Part shown: piece after piece, positions 33,401 through 46,300 of the stretch | How the letters are laid out: each line of letters begins with the position of its first letter | How positions within the stretch are numbered: the stretch's first letter is position 1 | Origin: Nematopogon swammerdamellus | Taxonomy: Eukaryota; Arthropoda; Insecta; Lepidoptera; Adelidae | NCBI GenBank assembly: GCA_946902875.1 | Contig: OX336340.1 | Coordinates: 231,501-295,500 of the forward strand | Length of the DNA stretch: 64,000 nucleotides | Direction of reading: 5' to 3' | Program-made: the position numbers and the translations under genes | Notes under the pieces: generated by a model | Told to the model about the DNA's origin: nothing | Database searches by the model: none | Seen by the model: only the letters and a program-made list of their open reading frames with translations

Positions 33401-36400
33401 CTAGGTACGATCTGTACCTCAATTATAAAAACCCATTGAAAACTTGATACTTCAAGTATCAACCCTTCGCGTCCCTAAAGGCACGCGCGTGGCCAAAACG
33501 ATTTACTGCCTCTGAATGCCTAAAGCCAAGCGTGGGGCTCACAGTGTGGGCGATAAATGGTCGCACGTTTTTGTTGGGTGTCATTTCAGTAAACTTTTCT
33601 TATAGGAAAGGAAGAGATACATAGATCTATACGTACATCTCTTACATACGATGTTCGGCTTATTAGTGGCAGTGTTCGCACCTAAAATTCAGTGTATCAT
33701 ACGTAGAGATTCGTCTTTACGTATGATGCAAATTTTAGGTTAGAAAAAATTCAGCAAAAATTTCGGGCATTGTTGGTTTTTTCTGCAATTCAACAAATTC
33801 GTCTGTGCTTCTAACACAAGTGAATCTTCGCTTATGTTAAATGGTTTTGTTGCTAATTAATCAGTTGTACGTGGCAAAAGAGTTCTGATTTCATTAGTTT
33901 ACAAAATATTTGAGTTATGAGCGCAGGCGCGCGCAGCGAATGTCCGCTCGCCTAAAATCAACTCAAGTGGGTAGATATACGGGCCATATGCTGGCACGCG
34001 GCACCCGAGTAAAAGGAGTTGAACCTAAAATGTGCTGCTTGGCCAACGTGTGGATTCAGCTTTAGTCTCGTTTTTGTGCTGACAGAGATCTCTATCTGTA
34101 ATTGTATACTCTGTGAAATCCGCACTAATCTATCAGCCCAGTAGGATAGCTATAAAAAAATTGTTTTATGAAATAATCAATTTACTCAATTACATTTCTA
34201 AATCCAGTTTATAAAGTTGTTGTTAGCATTTTTTTGTTTTTTATAGATTTGATGCTATCTCTGTCTTACATTAGTGAACAGTATTAGTCTTTATCTGCTG
34301 CCAGGTGGGGTTTCTTGAATGAATCAACCAGAGTTAGTGAAATTAAAACTTCATATTTATCATTAGCTGTAATGTAAGTAGTGTTAGTATGCGGTGTGGA
34401 TGTGAGTGTGTGCGTGTGTGTTGTAGGTGTCGGAGGGGGTGGTGGAGGTGCGCACGGGAGACAGCTCGGGGCAGTCCAGTCCCAGCGCCACCGAGCACCA
34501 TCACTACATCACTGTTCACGGTTCGTACCGCAACTCTGTACCTACAATATCACATCCCAACAATCGGGGTCAGCAGAGCAATCGGTGTTGCACTGCGATA
34601 ACTCCGGTAAATTACAGCACAACACCGACCAACACACTTAGCTAAATAAAAGTTACCTACTGCAGACTTGGTGGAGGGACCGTGCCGACTTGAGATGTTT
34701 TTTAAGTACCGAAGCCTGTACTTCTGTACTCCGCATGCTGTATCAAATGGGCCCAGTCTTGTTGTTTCGTATGAATAATGGGATACTGGTGACTTGATGG
34801 GATATAAGAAGAGTTGGAGAGTGAGATTCGGTATGCTTCTGGCTCACCTTAATTTAGAAAGGGCAAATGTTTGCTTCATTCTCCATTTTATTGTAATTTT
34901 CTTGCAGAATATGAGACACAATGCATGTGTGTCGTCAGCAAATGTTCCTCATAGGGTGTTAGTTAGTAGTAGTTGGAAGGTCAGCCAGCAATGTGAGGTG
35001 ATGCAGGGCTGGTCTCAGCACGCTTCCCTGCAGCACACCTACTTCATCTCATGGAGTCCATTATTTATTTCATCGGTGCTTACTAGGAAGTGCCTCATTC
35101 AACCACATAAGTTCATTGTACTCACAGGAACTCCATGCTTTGTCAAAACTGTATATATACAGGGTGTCCCAGAAACCGACGATAATCCTTTAACAGGAGA
35201 TAGGGCTGCTAATTACCTCTCAGAATATCTAATTTTAGGTTTAGTAAAAATGGCTTAGTTTTTGAGATATTGTCATTTTTGTAAAAATCCAAAATTTTCT
35301 CCCTCAGCTCATTTTTTTAAATGCCACAAGAACAAATGTAAGATTTTCTTAAATCTAGTTTTTGTCAAATATTCCTGAAAAGTAAGGCTTTCACACGGTA
35401 TAATTTATTTTTTCATGTTTAATCCTGTTTAGCTGAAAAAGGACTTAAGAGCCACATGTTAAAAAATTTTCAGCCTCATCCCTTGAGTTTGGCCCTTCGC
35501 GGTGAAAAAAAATATTACTACACTAAAGTGGCATTATGCAACAAAAATACGCTCATCTAATGTAGTTTTTAAAATGGTACATCACTTACCGATTTGCCCA
35601 CCAATTTATGAGATATTGTTATTTAACTGCAAAAGGACCTCGGAATTTGATAACTGTTCTACCAAGTACGAATTGGAATAAAATAAACACTTGAAGTAAA
35701 TTGGTCTTTATTAACCTGTTAAAGTAGATGTTCAAATTGTTTACCACCTGCACAAATGCTAGCTCGACATCTTCTCACAAATGCCCGGTTGATGCGTCGA
35801 GCAAGTACTCAATGCAAGTGCAGATACGTCCACCTATTCTATGTAGTTTGTGTTTTCCGTCCAGTTGAGTGTAGCCGGCACGACCGAAGGGAAGCACTGA
35901 CGTGGCACCAAGTTCACCTGGTGTTATGGGCTGACATCACGGGTTGTAGGTGATGTAGCTAACCATGTCAGTTTACATTTAAAAAAACCTGAGCTACTGC
36001 CGTAATTCTTTCTTTGAGCTCTATCAAGTTTTCCACCGGTTTCCAGTAAACTTTTTCTTTTAAATAGCCAAAATAATAAAAATCTAACGGATTTAAATCC
36101 GGTGATCTAGACGTCCGGTCTATCTGTGGGGATGCAAGTGGCTAGGAGGCCACAAGACGTCCGTTGAATTGTAGAAACTTTAAACGGGCGAATTATCTTG
36201 AGTTTCTGCAATAGGAGCTTCAGAGCCTTTTAGAAGATGTACCATTGGCCATACGGAGGTGGTTGCAAAATGATGGCTGCGCAAAAATTACGCACTTCTC
36301 TAGCGTAATGGGCTGGCCCATTACGCTAGAGAAGTGCGTAATTTTTTAGACCAAGCATATCCCCACGCATGGATCGGACGTCTAGGTCACCGGATTTAAA

Positions 36401-39400
36401 TCCGTTATACTTTTATTATTGAGGCTATTTAAAAGAAAAAGTTTACGGGAAACTGGTGGAAAACTTTAGAGCTCAAAGAAAGAATTACGGCAGTAGCTCA
36501 GGTTTTTTTTTTATGTAAACTGACATGGTTGGCTACATCACCTACAACATCCGTGATGTCAGCCCATAACACCGGATGAACTTGGTGCCACGTCAGTGCT
36601 TCCCTTCGGTCGTGCCGACTATAGTCAAGTGGAGGGAAAACACAAACTATTTACATAGCATAGGTGGAAGTATCTGCACTTGCATCGAGTACTTGCTCGA
36701 CGCATCAACCGGGCATTTGTGAGAAGATGTCGAGCTAGCATTTGTGCAGGTTGTAAACTATTTGAATATCTACTTTAACAGGCTAATAAAGACCAATTAC
36801 TTTAAGTGTTTATTTTATACCAATTCGTAGTTGGTAGAACAGTTATCAAATTCCGAGGTCTTTTTGCAGTTAAATAACAATATCTCATAAAATATTGGGC
36901 AAATCGGTAAGTGATGTACCATTTTAAAAACTACATTAGATGAGCGTATTTTTGTTGCATAATGCCACTTTAGTGTAGTATTTTTTTTTTCACCGCGAAG
37001 GGCCAAACTCAAGGGATGAGGCTGAAATTTTTTTAACATGTGGCTCTTAAGTAGTTTTTCAGCTAAACAGGATTAAACATGAAAAAATAAATTATACCGT
37101 GTGAAAGCCTTACTTTTCAGGAATATTTGACAAAAACTAGATTTAAGAAAATCTTACATTTGTACTTGTGGCATTTAAAAAAATGAGCTGAGGGAGAAAA
37201 TTTTGGATTTTTACAAAAATGACAATATCTCAAAAACTAAGCCATTTTTACTAAACCTAAAATTAGATATTCTGAGAGGTAATTAGCAGCCTTATCTCCT
37301 GTTAAAGGATTATCGTCGGTTTCTGGGACACTCTGTATATATAGTTCCTGGTGGGAGGACTGACGGGTTCAGTCAGGCAATCAGTCACCTGTGGACCATA
37401 TTGCTTATCCCTGAGGGGGTGGGGAGAATTAGCTGCCTGTCAAAGCTGTAGGAAATATTCTAAAGAAGAAAAAAACTGCGGCGAACGGCGAAATTTATGG
37501 TGATAACTGTGAGAGTTATGCCATACTAGAATGGAGATTTATGTCTAAAATTATGCCGTTTTCCACTGGACTATGAATGGACGGTGTTACAAAATGGGTG
37601 GTAACTTTTTTTACCTATTACCTTTTTTTAATGTATTTTTGTTTTGTTTTTATATAATTAAAAAAATGCAACATTTCTTCCATACATCATTTTTATATTA
37701 TTATCTCTATAAGTCAGTTCATGCAGCTATAGGCGCAATCCTAGCTAGGCATATGCTGAGCCGCACTTGCACTTAACTTACATATTGCACTTAAGTTGTA
37801 CAGATAAGATTAAATGTATTTTGTAAGTACAATGTAAAAAGTGTGTGTAAATAAAAATATTTTATTCTTATTCTTATTCTATATGCAGCGTGGTTGTGTT
37901 CTCTCTGCGGCTCGGCAGTCATGCTCCAGAAAAACTAAACATAAATAAGATTCGACACTGGCCACTCTCCCGCACCATACCTGGCAGTCTGAGCTCGGAG
38001 GGTGCCACATAATTGGGGATCTACAATGAATGCACGGGCGCACGGAGGGATTATCTACCTGAGTGATTTTTATCAATGTAAAGTAGTGCATCCCCTTCTC
38101 TATTGTGTCGTGGGATATTCTGCAAACAATGCGCGCACGCGCCTGCCGCCCCGCCCCGCCCCGCCCCGCGCGCCACCTGCCGCCTAATCTCCGCACCTGC
38201 GCCCCGCTTGTGCTCTTTGATGTAACACCGTCCGCGCGCACACACACACACACAGGGTGCGCCCATATATATATATGCTCGAGAAAGCGCTTGTACATTC
38301 AAATTCAAAATGAAAATATAAAAACGTTTGTTTATTGTTGTTGTTGTTGTTGATTTGGGGTTGGCTCTGGGCCTGCAAACAAGTCCCTCTTGGTTGGGGA
38401 TCTTCGTGCAAAACCCCGCAATCTCCAGCTACTCCAGCAGTCCTATGTCCTCCACAAAGGCAACAAGTCGACTGGGGGTATTGTTTGTTGTATAATAGCA
38501 TCCATATGTAGGCAAACTACTCTTGGGTACATGGAAAATTCCGCCAGTTGTAATTCAGTGCCAAGAAGTACTGACAATCTTCTTGCATATATAAATTTTT
38601 TTTTTAGGAAAGCGCGACATGTGGCCACTGGGCCGGACATTAGGCTTATAAGAACCCATCGGTTCTCTAAATTGTTTCTTTGTTTTATAACTATGGTGTG
38701 GAACTGTCTTCCAGCGTGTTTCCCGAATCCTTTAACCTTCAAACGTCGTATTAACAGGCTAGACAGCCTAGCAAAAGTCCACAAATCTGCTGGCATGGCA
38801 CCTAACTGAGCGTAGTTTCGCGAGGAGAGTTGATGTTGGCTCTGTCAACTGGTCTGTTGGTCTCTCGGAACAGCCACCCATGTTGGTTTACATACAAATA
38901 TTTTTTTTCCATCAAATACATTGAAATTCATAGACATGCTAAGATCATTCTCAAAATGGGATCACTCAATGTCACGTGAGACACCACGTGACATACTCGC
39001 TCGGTCCGTATATCTTCTGTCTCGCGTTCTCTTGGTTCGAGTTGAGGTTGTAGGTGCCGAGAGCGGGCAGATGAGGTACAGTCGTTGTGTTGTCCCTCTC
39101 TAGTCAGCCTACTGAGTTCAGAGTTTCTTCTAAAGAGAGAGAGGCACCCATACTTCAAGCTGAGATGGCATTCGTCATATCTTCACAGGAATATGTCTGT
39201 CGATCCTTCTTTAGAATAGCATTAGATCCAGAACTGTGATTTAGTTTTGTGTTGATTTTCATTTTTAGGGGCTTAGGCAATACTGGTTGTTATGTTGATG
39301 ATATCTCCCCGTGCATGTCGTAAAAGGCGACTAAGGGATAAGGACAAGATGTCGCGCTAAAGGGCGAAAGTATAGCCACCTGTCACCTTGGCGCGGTCCT

Positions 39401-40316
39401 TCCACCTTGTCATGCAGCAGGTGGGTCTAAGTGCCTCACTTGCTGCTTGATAGTTATCTTGTCCATATACTGTGCTAAACGTGGTGGTCGGTGTTGTGCT
39501 TTAATTTACCAGAGTACTTATTGGAGTGAAAGTTGGGTATGGCAGGCGAAGCATGAGAGCAGGATAAATGATGTCGAAATGCGCGCGTTGAGAGGAGTAT
39601 GTGTGGAATAGGAGGAGTATGTGTGCCTGTAGAATGGATGATTGGAGACTAATGAAAGACATCTATGGAGCGAATGTTAGTGGAAGAGTCAGGAAGGGTC
39701 GCCCTAGACGCACGTACCTGGACCAGATCGGGCAGGGCAGTGTGTCAGGATCGTGGCGCGTGGGGGTTGGGTTGTTTGCGTGGGTTGGGTCCGTTGTCTT
39801 TGCCTGCCCCACTGGGAGGCAGGCAGGCGTGACGTTATGTATGTGTATGTATGTATGAACTTATAGCACAACACCGATTACTCTGCTTACCCTGATTGTC
39901 GGGATACAAAAGCGTGAGTTATGTGTGTGTGTATGTTGATGAGTGAAGTAGTATGAGTATCAAGTACTGCTATTAAATAGATAGATAGGAATAATGTAAT
40001 GTTCAACAAAAAGGCATTGATGTAACATAAAGTGCAGCCTTGAAGGGGTTTCTTCCAGGCAACCGTGACATGTTTGAGAAGAGTTCTGTCAAAGATGTAG
40101 GTAGGCAGTAGAATTAAATATCTGCGTTCAATACTAATTAGAGGGTGATGGTGGGTTGGTATGTTAGTTATTTGTTTGTATAGTGTTTTAAAACTATCGC
40201 AGCATCAACCTGTACTCGGTCAGTATTTAATAAGCCCATACACAAAGGGCACACTCTGCAATTAGTGAAAGATGCGTGCGAGATCAGGTGGCGTGTGGGG
40301 AAGCCCTACAGGTAGC

Positions 40317-40350
<34 letters not shown>

Positions 40351-43300
40351 GGGTGCGGGGGCGCGGGGGGCGCGGGCGCGGGGAGCGCCGGCGGCGGGAG
40401 TTGTCCGGGAGACAGCGAGCAGGATGGAGCCTCGCTACCGCAGCTTCTACCCGGCGTGTGAGTGTCTCCCGTCCGCCCTGCGCTCGCTCTGTGCCGTGTG
40501 CTCCTCTGCTTACTCTTCCTTAACCCTTGAACATCTAGTTCAATATTTATTTATTTATTTATTTAATATTTATTGAAACAAACAGCCTCGGCTGATGCGT
40601 CTAAATCAGATTCAAAAAGTTGGATTTAAATATGGTTTATTTTATTATTTTGTTTTATAGATTGGTTTTTAAATATATTGTATGAAAGAGAGAAAGAAAA
40701 ATACCATTTATTGTCATTAGGTACACAAAAGAAAAGAATTACTACTAAAAATCATTAAAAAATATAAAACAATATATCTTTGATAGATATCTAATAAAAT
40801 TAATTTAAGTAATAAAAATAAACAGAAAAGTTCTAAACATGTAAGATAATATACAAGAAAATTTTAAATTAATTATCTTTATCACATACCTATTAATATT
40901 GTTTTATTTCTGGTGATGTTTACATAACATATACACATTATATATATATATATATGTTATTTTTTTCTTACCCAAGTAAGAAAAAAATAACATACATCTA
41001 AACCTTATTCCACGGCTCTGATGGTTTTAGCCGTTACCATGGTGATGGCGAAAAAATAAAGTAAAAAATTCTAAACACTTCAAGGAAATTACAAACATTC
41101 TAAAATTCTAAAATCTAAATAAATAAATACCTATCAAAACGTAATTGTTAAAAATCAAAGAGAGACCTATAATATTTAATGTGATTGTAAAAATGAGGGT
41201 TGTGTTGGAAGTAGAGACAAGTAGGGAGTGACTATTGTTTTTCCTTATCTTAAAGTTGTGTCGTGATTAAATTTTGGTGATGCTAAAATAATTATAAAAT
41301 ATAATTAATTCATTTATTTTCTTTTATATCTCAATTTTTCCCGCTGACTTATATGTCTCTGGTGAGACATTCAATGTTAGTTTTGAACATTTGTATCGGG
41401 GCGTGAGGAGTGTGCATCCACTGACGCATCCTCATTGTCTTTCAGTTCTTCTGTAGCAGTTCCTGCGGCACTACCTGCTACACACTTAATAAATAACAAT
41501 TAATAATTTATCATATACCTATGTACATATATCCGGTGGGCGGGGCATAATAATAGTCGTATCGACGCACGGGCTGACAGCGAAGATGCTCGACGACCAC
41601 CTTGAGAGGTTCTCGCTGAGTAGTTGGGTCAAGGGCCAGATCCAGAAGACAGCCCTGCTCGAAACTGCACCGACCGTCGGTAGCTTGAGTTGGAAACTCC
41701 GCCGGTGGTGGAAACTCCGTTTATTTTTATATTAATTTTAGATTTTAAGTTGTTGTTGTATAAATATGTAAAATTAATATAAAAAAAGAAATGTGTCAAT
41801 AAACGAATAAATAATAATAATAATAAAGTAGCAGCACGTGGTAGCCTGTACAGAGTAGAGAGAATGTCCGCTTGTGTCGGCAGGCGAGAGCGGCGTCGGC
41901 TACCACGTGCAGTATGTGGAGCCTCAGGAGATGTACACGCAGCCGCACCACACCCACATGTGAGTACTGTGTGGTCGGAGGTGTCCGACCGTCGCACTCT
42001 CCAGCTGTTCCGGATACGCTCTGATACGGTGGCTCTAATACAAACCGAAATGGTCCGCTCGCCGAAATAAAGGTACCGTAGCGGGCTTACTTACTTTCTT
42101 CTTTTTAAATTCGAATTTCACGCGAGCGAAGCCGCGGGCAAAAGCCATAATTTATATAATACATCTATAGCCTCGCGATGTCGCAAGCATTGTGTGTTAT
42201 TGGTAATTTTGGACATTTTTTATGAATTTTTTCATGGAAACATTCACGGTTGGCTACATCGCCTAAAACATACGTGATGTCAACCCATATCACCTTGGTG
42301 AACTAGGTGCCATGTCAGTGCTTTCTTTCGGTCGTGCCGGCTGAACTGGACGGAAAACACCTGTCTGTTATTGACATAGCTGTTGCCGACCTTTCATTCA
42401 GTATGGTGGTACCAACTCGGACTGGTTAAATACCTAGTAAGGTAAAAATGGAAGGGACCTAAAGTTTTACGTGGAATCTGAACCACGGTCAGCCTCCGAC
42501 AGTCGAGCGGTCACCCATCCAAGTACTGACCGCGCTCAGGTGTGATCACAACCGATAGTCGACCGACCGCACCACTGAGCTACCGAGGCTGTATTGGTGC
42601 CTTGGTAGCATACAACGTGTCCCAAAACTCAACGTCAAGCGGGAACCAGGGAGTAGGCCAGTTTATGACTACCCAAGGAAAAATAAGAAAAACAAATCGG
42701 AGTCATTTGTTTTTTATGATATAAACATTTTTTGAAACATTACTTAATATTTTTTTGTGATAAAACTATTGGCATTTTGGTTTTATTTGGGATACTGATC
42801 AATAGCAGAGTTATTTAGGCTACCATTAAAAACAAATTAACAATTATATTTGCAAATTTGTAGTTGTAGTACCTAAAAATGTTGTACGAAACGTTTTTCA
42901 AAAAATGCTCATATCATAAAAAATAAATGACTCCGATTTGTTTTTCTTATTTCTCCCTGGGTAGTCATAAGCTGGCCTACTCCCTGGTTCCCGCTTGACG
43001 TTGAGTTTTGGGACACGTTGTATATGCTTGGTATTGCGTGTGCAGGGAGACGTTGCGCGCGTACCCGGTGTACGCGGGCGGGGCGGGCGTGAGCGCGGGC
43101 GTGGGCGTGGAGAGCGGCGGCGGCGGCGGCGAGGCGGCGGCGTGGGGCGGCGCCGGCGGCGCGGACACCTTCACGTACGGCGCGGTGGTGGCGGCGGACG
43201 AGGCGCGCTCGGCGCCCGACCCGCCGCGCGCCGCCGCCTCGCCCGCGCCCGCGCCGCCCCCCGCGCACCGCACCCCACCCGCCACGCTCACCTGGCTCCT

Positions 43301-46300
43301 AGACAACTACGAGACAGCCGAAGGTATCAACTAACGCTCTGTTCAACTAACGCTGTGTTCAACTAACGCTCTGTTCAACTAACGCTCTGTTCAACTAACG
43401 CTCTGTTCAACTAACGCTCTGTTCAACGAACGCTCTGTTCAACTAACGCTCTGTTCAACTAACGCTCTGTTCAACTAACGCTCTCCGGTATGGACCAGAG
43501 CACATGCTCTGACCAGACAATATCACCTCCGATAAGGTAGGTGCCTTACCGGAGATTTCCTTTTGGATTGTTGGCTATACTGGATTAGAGGAAAACCATC
43601 TGGCCATGTGGCCATCTTACGTCCAGTGCTGTGGTATCAACCCAGTGGGCTACAATTTGAGCCTACCACTACCGCCAAGTGGCCTTGACGCCCAGACCAC
43701 TCGGCCACGCGCCGCTTTATACTATACTATACTATACATCTACGCCGGAGCGGCTGTATGTGCCGGCCATTTGTATTAAATGTGAGCGAGAATGAGTAAC
43801 ACTGATCAAATCATACATCATCTAATTGTGCATCTCTTATTTATGTAAATGTAAAATGTAATTTAGCTCTACACCTATCTGCGTTGAAATAAGGACAATA
43901 AAATGTTCATTAAAATATATATTATATATAAAATATGTAAATACGTGAGCGGTGTTGTGTGCAGGCGTGTCGCTGCCGCGCTCGACGCTGTACGCACACT
44001 ACCTGCGGCACTGCGCCGCGCACGACCTCGAGCCGGTGAACGCGGCCTCGTTCGGCAAACTCATCCGCTCCGTGTTCCTGGGGCTGCGCACGCGGCGCCT
44101 CGGCACGCGCGGCAACTCCAAGTACCACTACTACGGCATCCGCGCCAAGCCCTCCGCCGCCCTCTCCGGCGCCGACGCGGGCGGCGACGACGAGCCGGAC
44201 CCGCCCGACACCGACCCGCTCGGCTCCGACAGCGACGACAAGGGCTCCGTGGCGCGCGCCTCGCAGGTACCGCCGCAACCACCTGACTCTCCTCGATGTT
44301 ACTCCACGATATCGTCAGTATAACGCTTGTCATGCATGCTGCAGAGCGGTGAGGCGCGCGGCGGAGGCGGCGAGACGTCGAGCGCGCACCGGCAGCACCT
44401 GGGCGCGGCGGCCCCGCCCGACCTGCCCCCCCTCGAGCTCACCCCGCCCGCCCCCGCCGACCTCACCGCCGCCGACGTGGCGCTCTTCCGCCGCCACTAC
44501 CTCGACCACTGCGCCGGTTTCCTCGACGCGGTCGCCTCGCTCGAGCTGGCGGGCGTGGAGCGCGCGCGCCGCGAGTTCTGGCGGCGCGCCTCGCACGAGG
44601 ACGGCAGCTCGGCGGCGGAGGCGGGCGCGGGCCCGGCCCTGCCGCGGCGCACGCTCTACCGGCTGGCGGCGCGGCGCGACGTGGCCGCATGGCTGCGGCG
44701 CGCCGACCTCGCGCTCTACCAGCGCGCCGTGGAGCTGCTGCTGCCGGACGTGCTGCGGCCCATCCCCTCCGCCCTCACCCAGTCCATCCGCAACTTCGCC
44801 AAGACGCTCGAGGGCGCGCTCGCGGCGGCGACGGCGGGCGCGCCGGCGGCGGCCGCGCGCGCCGGCGCCGACGCGGCCAGCGCGCTCGCCGCCGCGCTGC
44901 GCCGCTACACCTCGCTCAACCACCTGGCGCAGGCGGCGCGCGCCGTCCTCCACAACTCCCACCAGATACACCAGATGCTCACCGACCTCAACCGCGTCGA
45001 CTTCCGCGTCGTGCGCGAGCAGGCCGCCTGGGCGTGCGCGTGCGGCCGCGCGCCCACCGCGCACGACCTCGAGGCTGACTTCAAGGTTCCTCATCTCACA
45101 TTTTAGACACACTCCGCCAACATTGTTCCTATATCACTACACCAATTTATCGCACAGCTAGGGTGGGAAACTGTCTCCGTTCAAGTCTTTTCCGGAGCCT
45201 TTAACCTGGACTCTTCAAACATCATATTAATAGACTAGACAGCTCAGCAACAGTTCACAAATCTGCTGGTTTGGCATCTCACTGAGCGTGGATTCACGAG
45301 GAGAGGTGAATTTGGCTCTGTCGACTGCGCCATTGATCCGTCGGCACAGTCACCCATGCTGGCTTCCCTTAAGAATAAAACCAATAATTGAAATGTCTGG
45401 TCATCATGTAAATAGGGATACCATATTATTGATATGGTATTGTATGTGTGCAATATAAACGGTGTGAAGTGGAGTGAGTGACGCCGGTGTTGTGTTGGCG
45501 GCAGGCGACGCTGGGGCGCGGCGCGACGCTGGAGCAGTGGGCGGCGTGGCTGGAGCGCGCGGTGCGCACGGCGCTGGGCGCGCACGAGCGGCGCGCGGAC
45601 TACGCGGCGCGCGCGCGCCGCTTCCTCCTGCACTGGTCCTTCTACTCGTCCCTCGTGATCCGCGAGCTGACGCTGCGCTCGGCCGCCTCCTTCGGCTCCT
45701 TCCACCTCATCCGGCTGCTGTACGACGAGTACGTGGCCTACCTGGTCGAGCAGCGCGTCGCGCGCCACGAGGGCACGCCGCCCATCGCCGTCATGCACCA
45801 CGCCCCGGTCGGTACACACTCACACCTCTCACTCACTACCCGCCACTATGCACTCTACATCATATTGCATTGCTATTCATAAATATTGCTAATTGCTATT
45901 TTTATGAATTTTTCTTTTTAAAATGGGTGATAAGATAATGCTGGGCTGTACGGATAAAAACCTTCGCCTTTCCCATAGAACATACATAAAAATGTTTTCT
46001 TGAGAAAACAATTATTTTGCAGTTGTAAAATTTTTTTTACCTGTGACATTTCTGACAGGATGGTAAACTGGTTTCTAGTCTAACATGCGTTATTTGAATA
46101 GTTCAATTCATGATCTACACGTCGATATATGATTCGCGTAGGGTAATTCGGCAATTTTAGGTTAGAAAAATACGGAAAAATATGTCGGGCGCATTAATTT
46201 TTCCTGTAGTTCAAAAAGTCTGTGCTTCTAAATAAGTGAATCTTCACTTGTATATTATTTTGTGGAAAACTTCGTTAGCTGTCAAGAGCCCGTAGAGTTA

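Larger units (their letters stand above)
35160..37335. mobile_element. 2.2-kb palindromic mariner-like element
   Basis: Ends CAGGGTGTCCCAGAAACCGA and the inverted copy ending GGACACTCTG, each flanked by TA. Arms of roughly 1 kb are near mirror images; the centre is a perfect hairpin (TTACGCACTTCTCTAGCGTA around 36300). Each arm carries the C-terminal third of an IS630/mariner-type transposase ([40 protein letters not shown]) and a mirrored SINE copy (35838-35985, 36507-36665). The left arm has about 190 bases absent from the right. Confidence 0.85.

Noticed and set aside
34794..35258. 154-codon plus-strand open frame with an apparent start
   Set aside because: It is antisense to a jockey-type reverse-transcriptase fragment (QGSVLxP, TFADDT on minus) and runs on into the mariner-like palindrome end.
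43328..43484. Minisatellite considered as coding repeat continuing Rfx exon 6
   Set aside because: The frame stops after EGIN, while the AEG|VSLPRS junction to 43965 restores the RFX domain exactly.
44330..45112. 260-codon minus-strand open frame (and other frames of similar length) across 44.3-45.1 kb
   Set aside because: They lie antisense or out of frame to Rfx exon 8, are Arg/Ala/Gly-rich noise caused by GC-rich third positions, and match no family. The exon 8 frame itself has clear RFX motifs.
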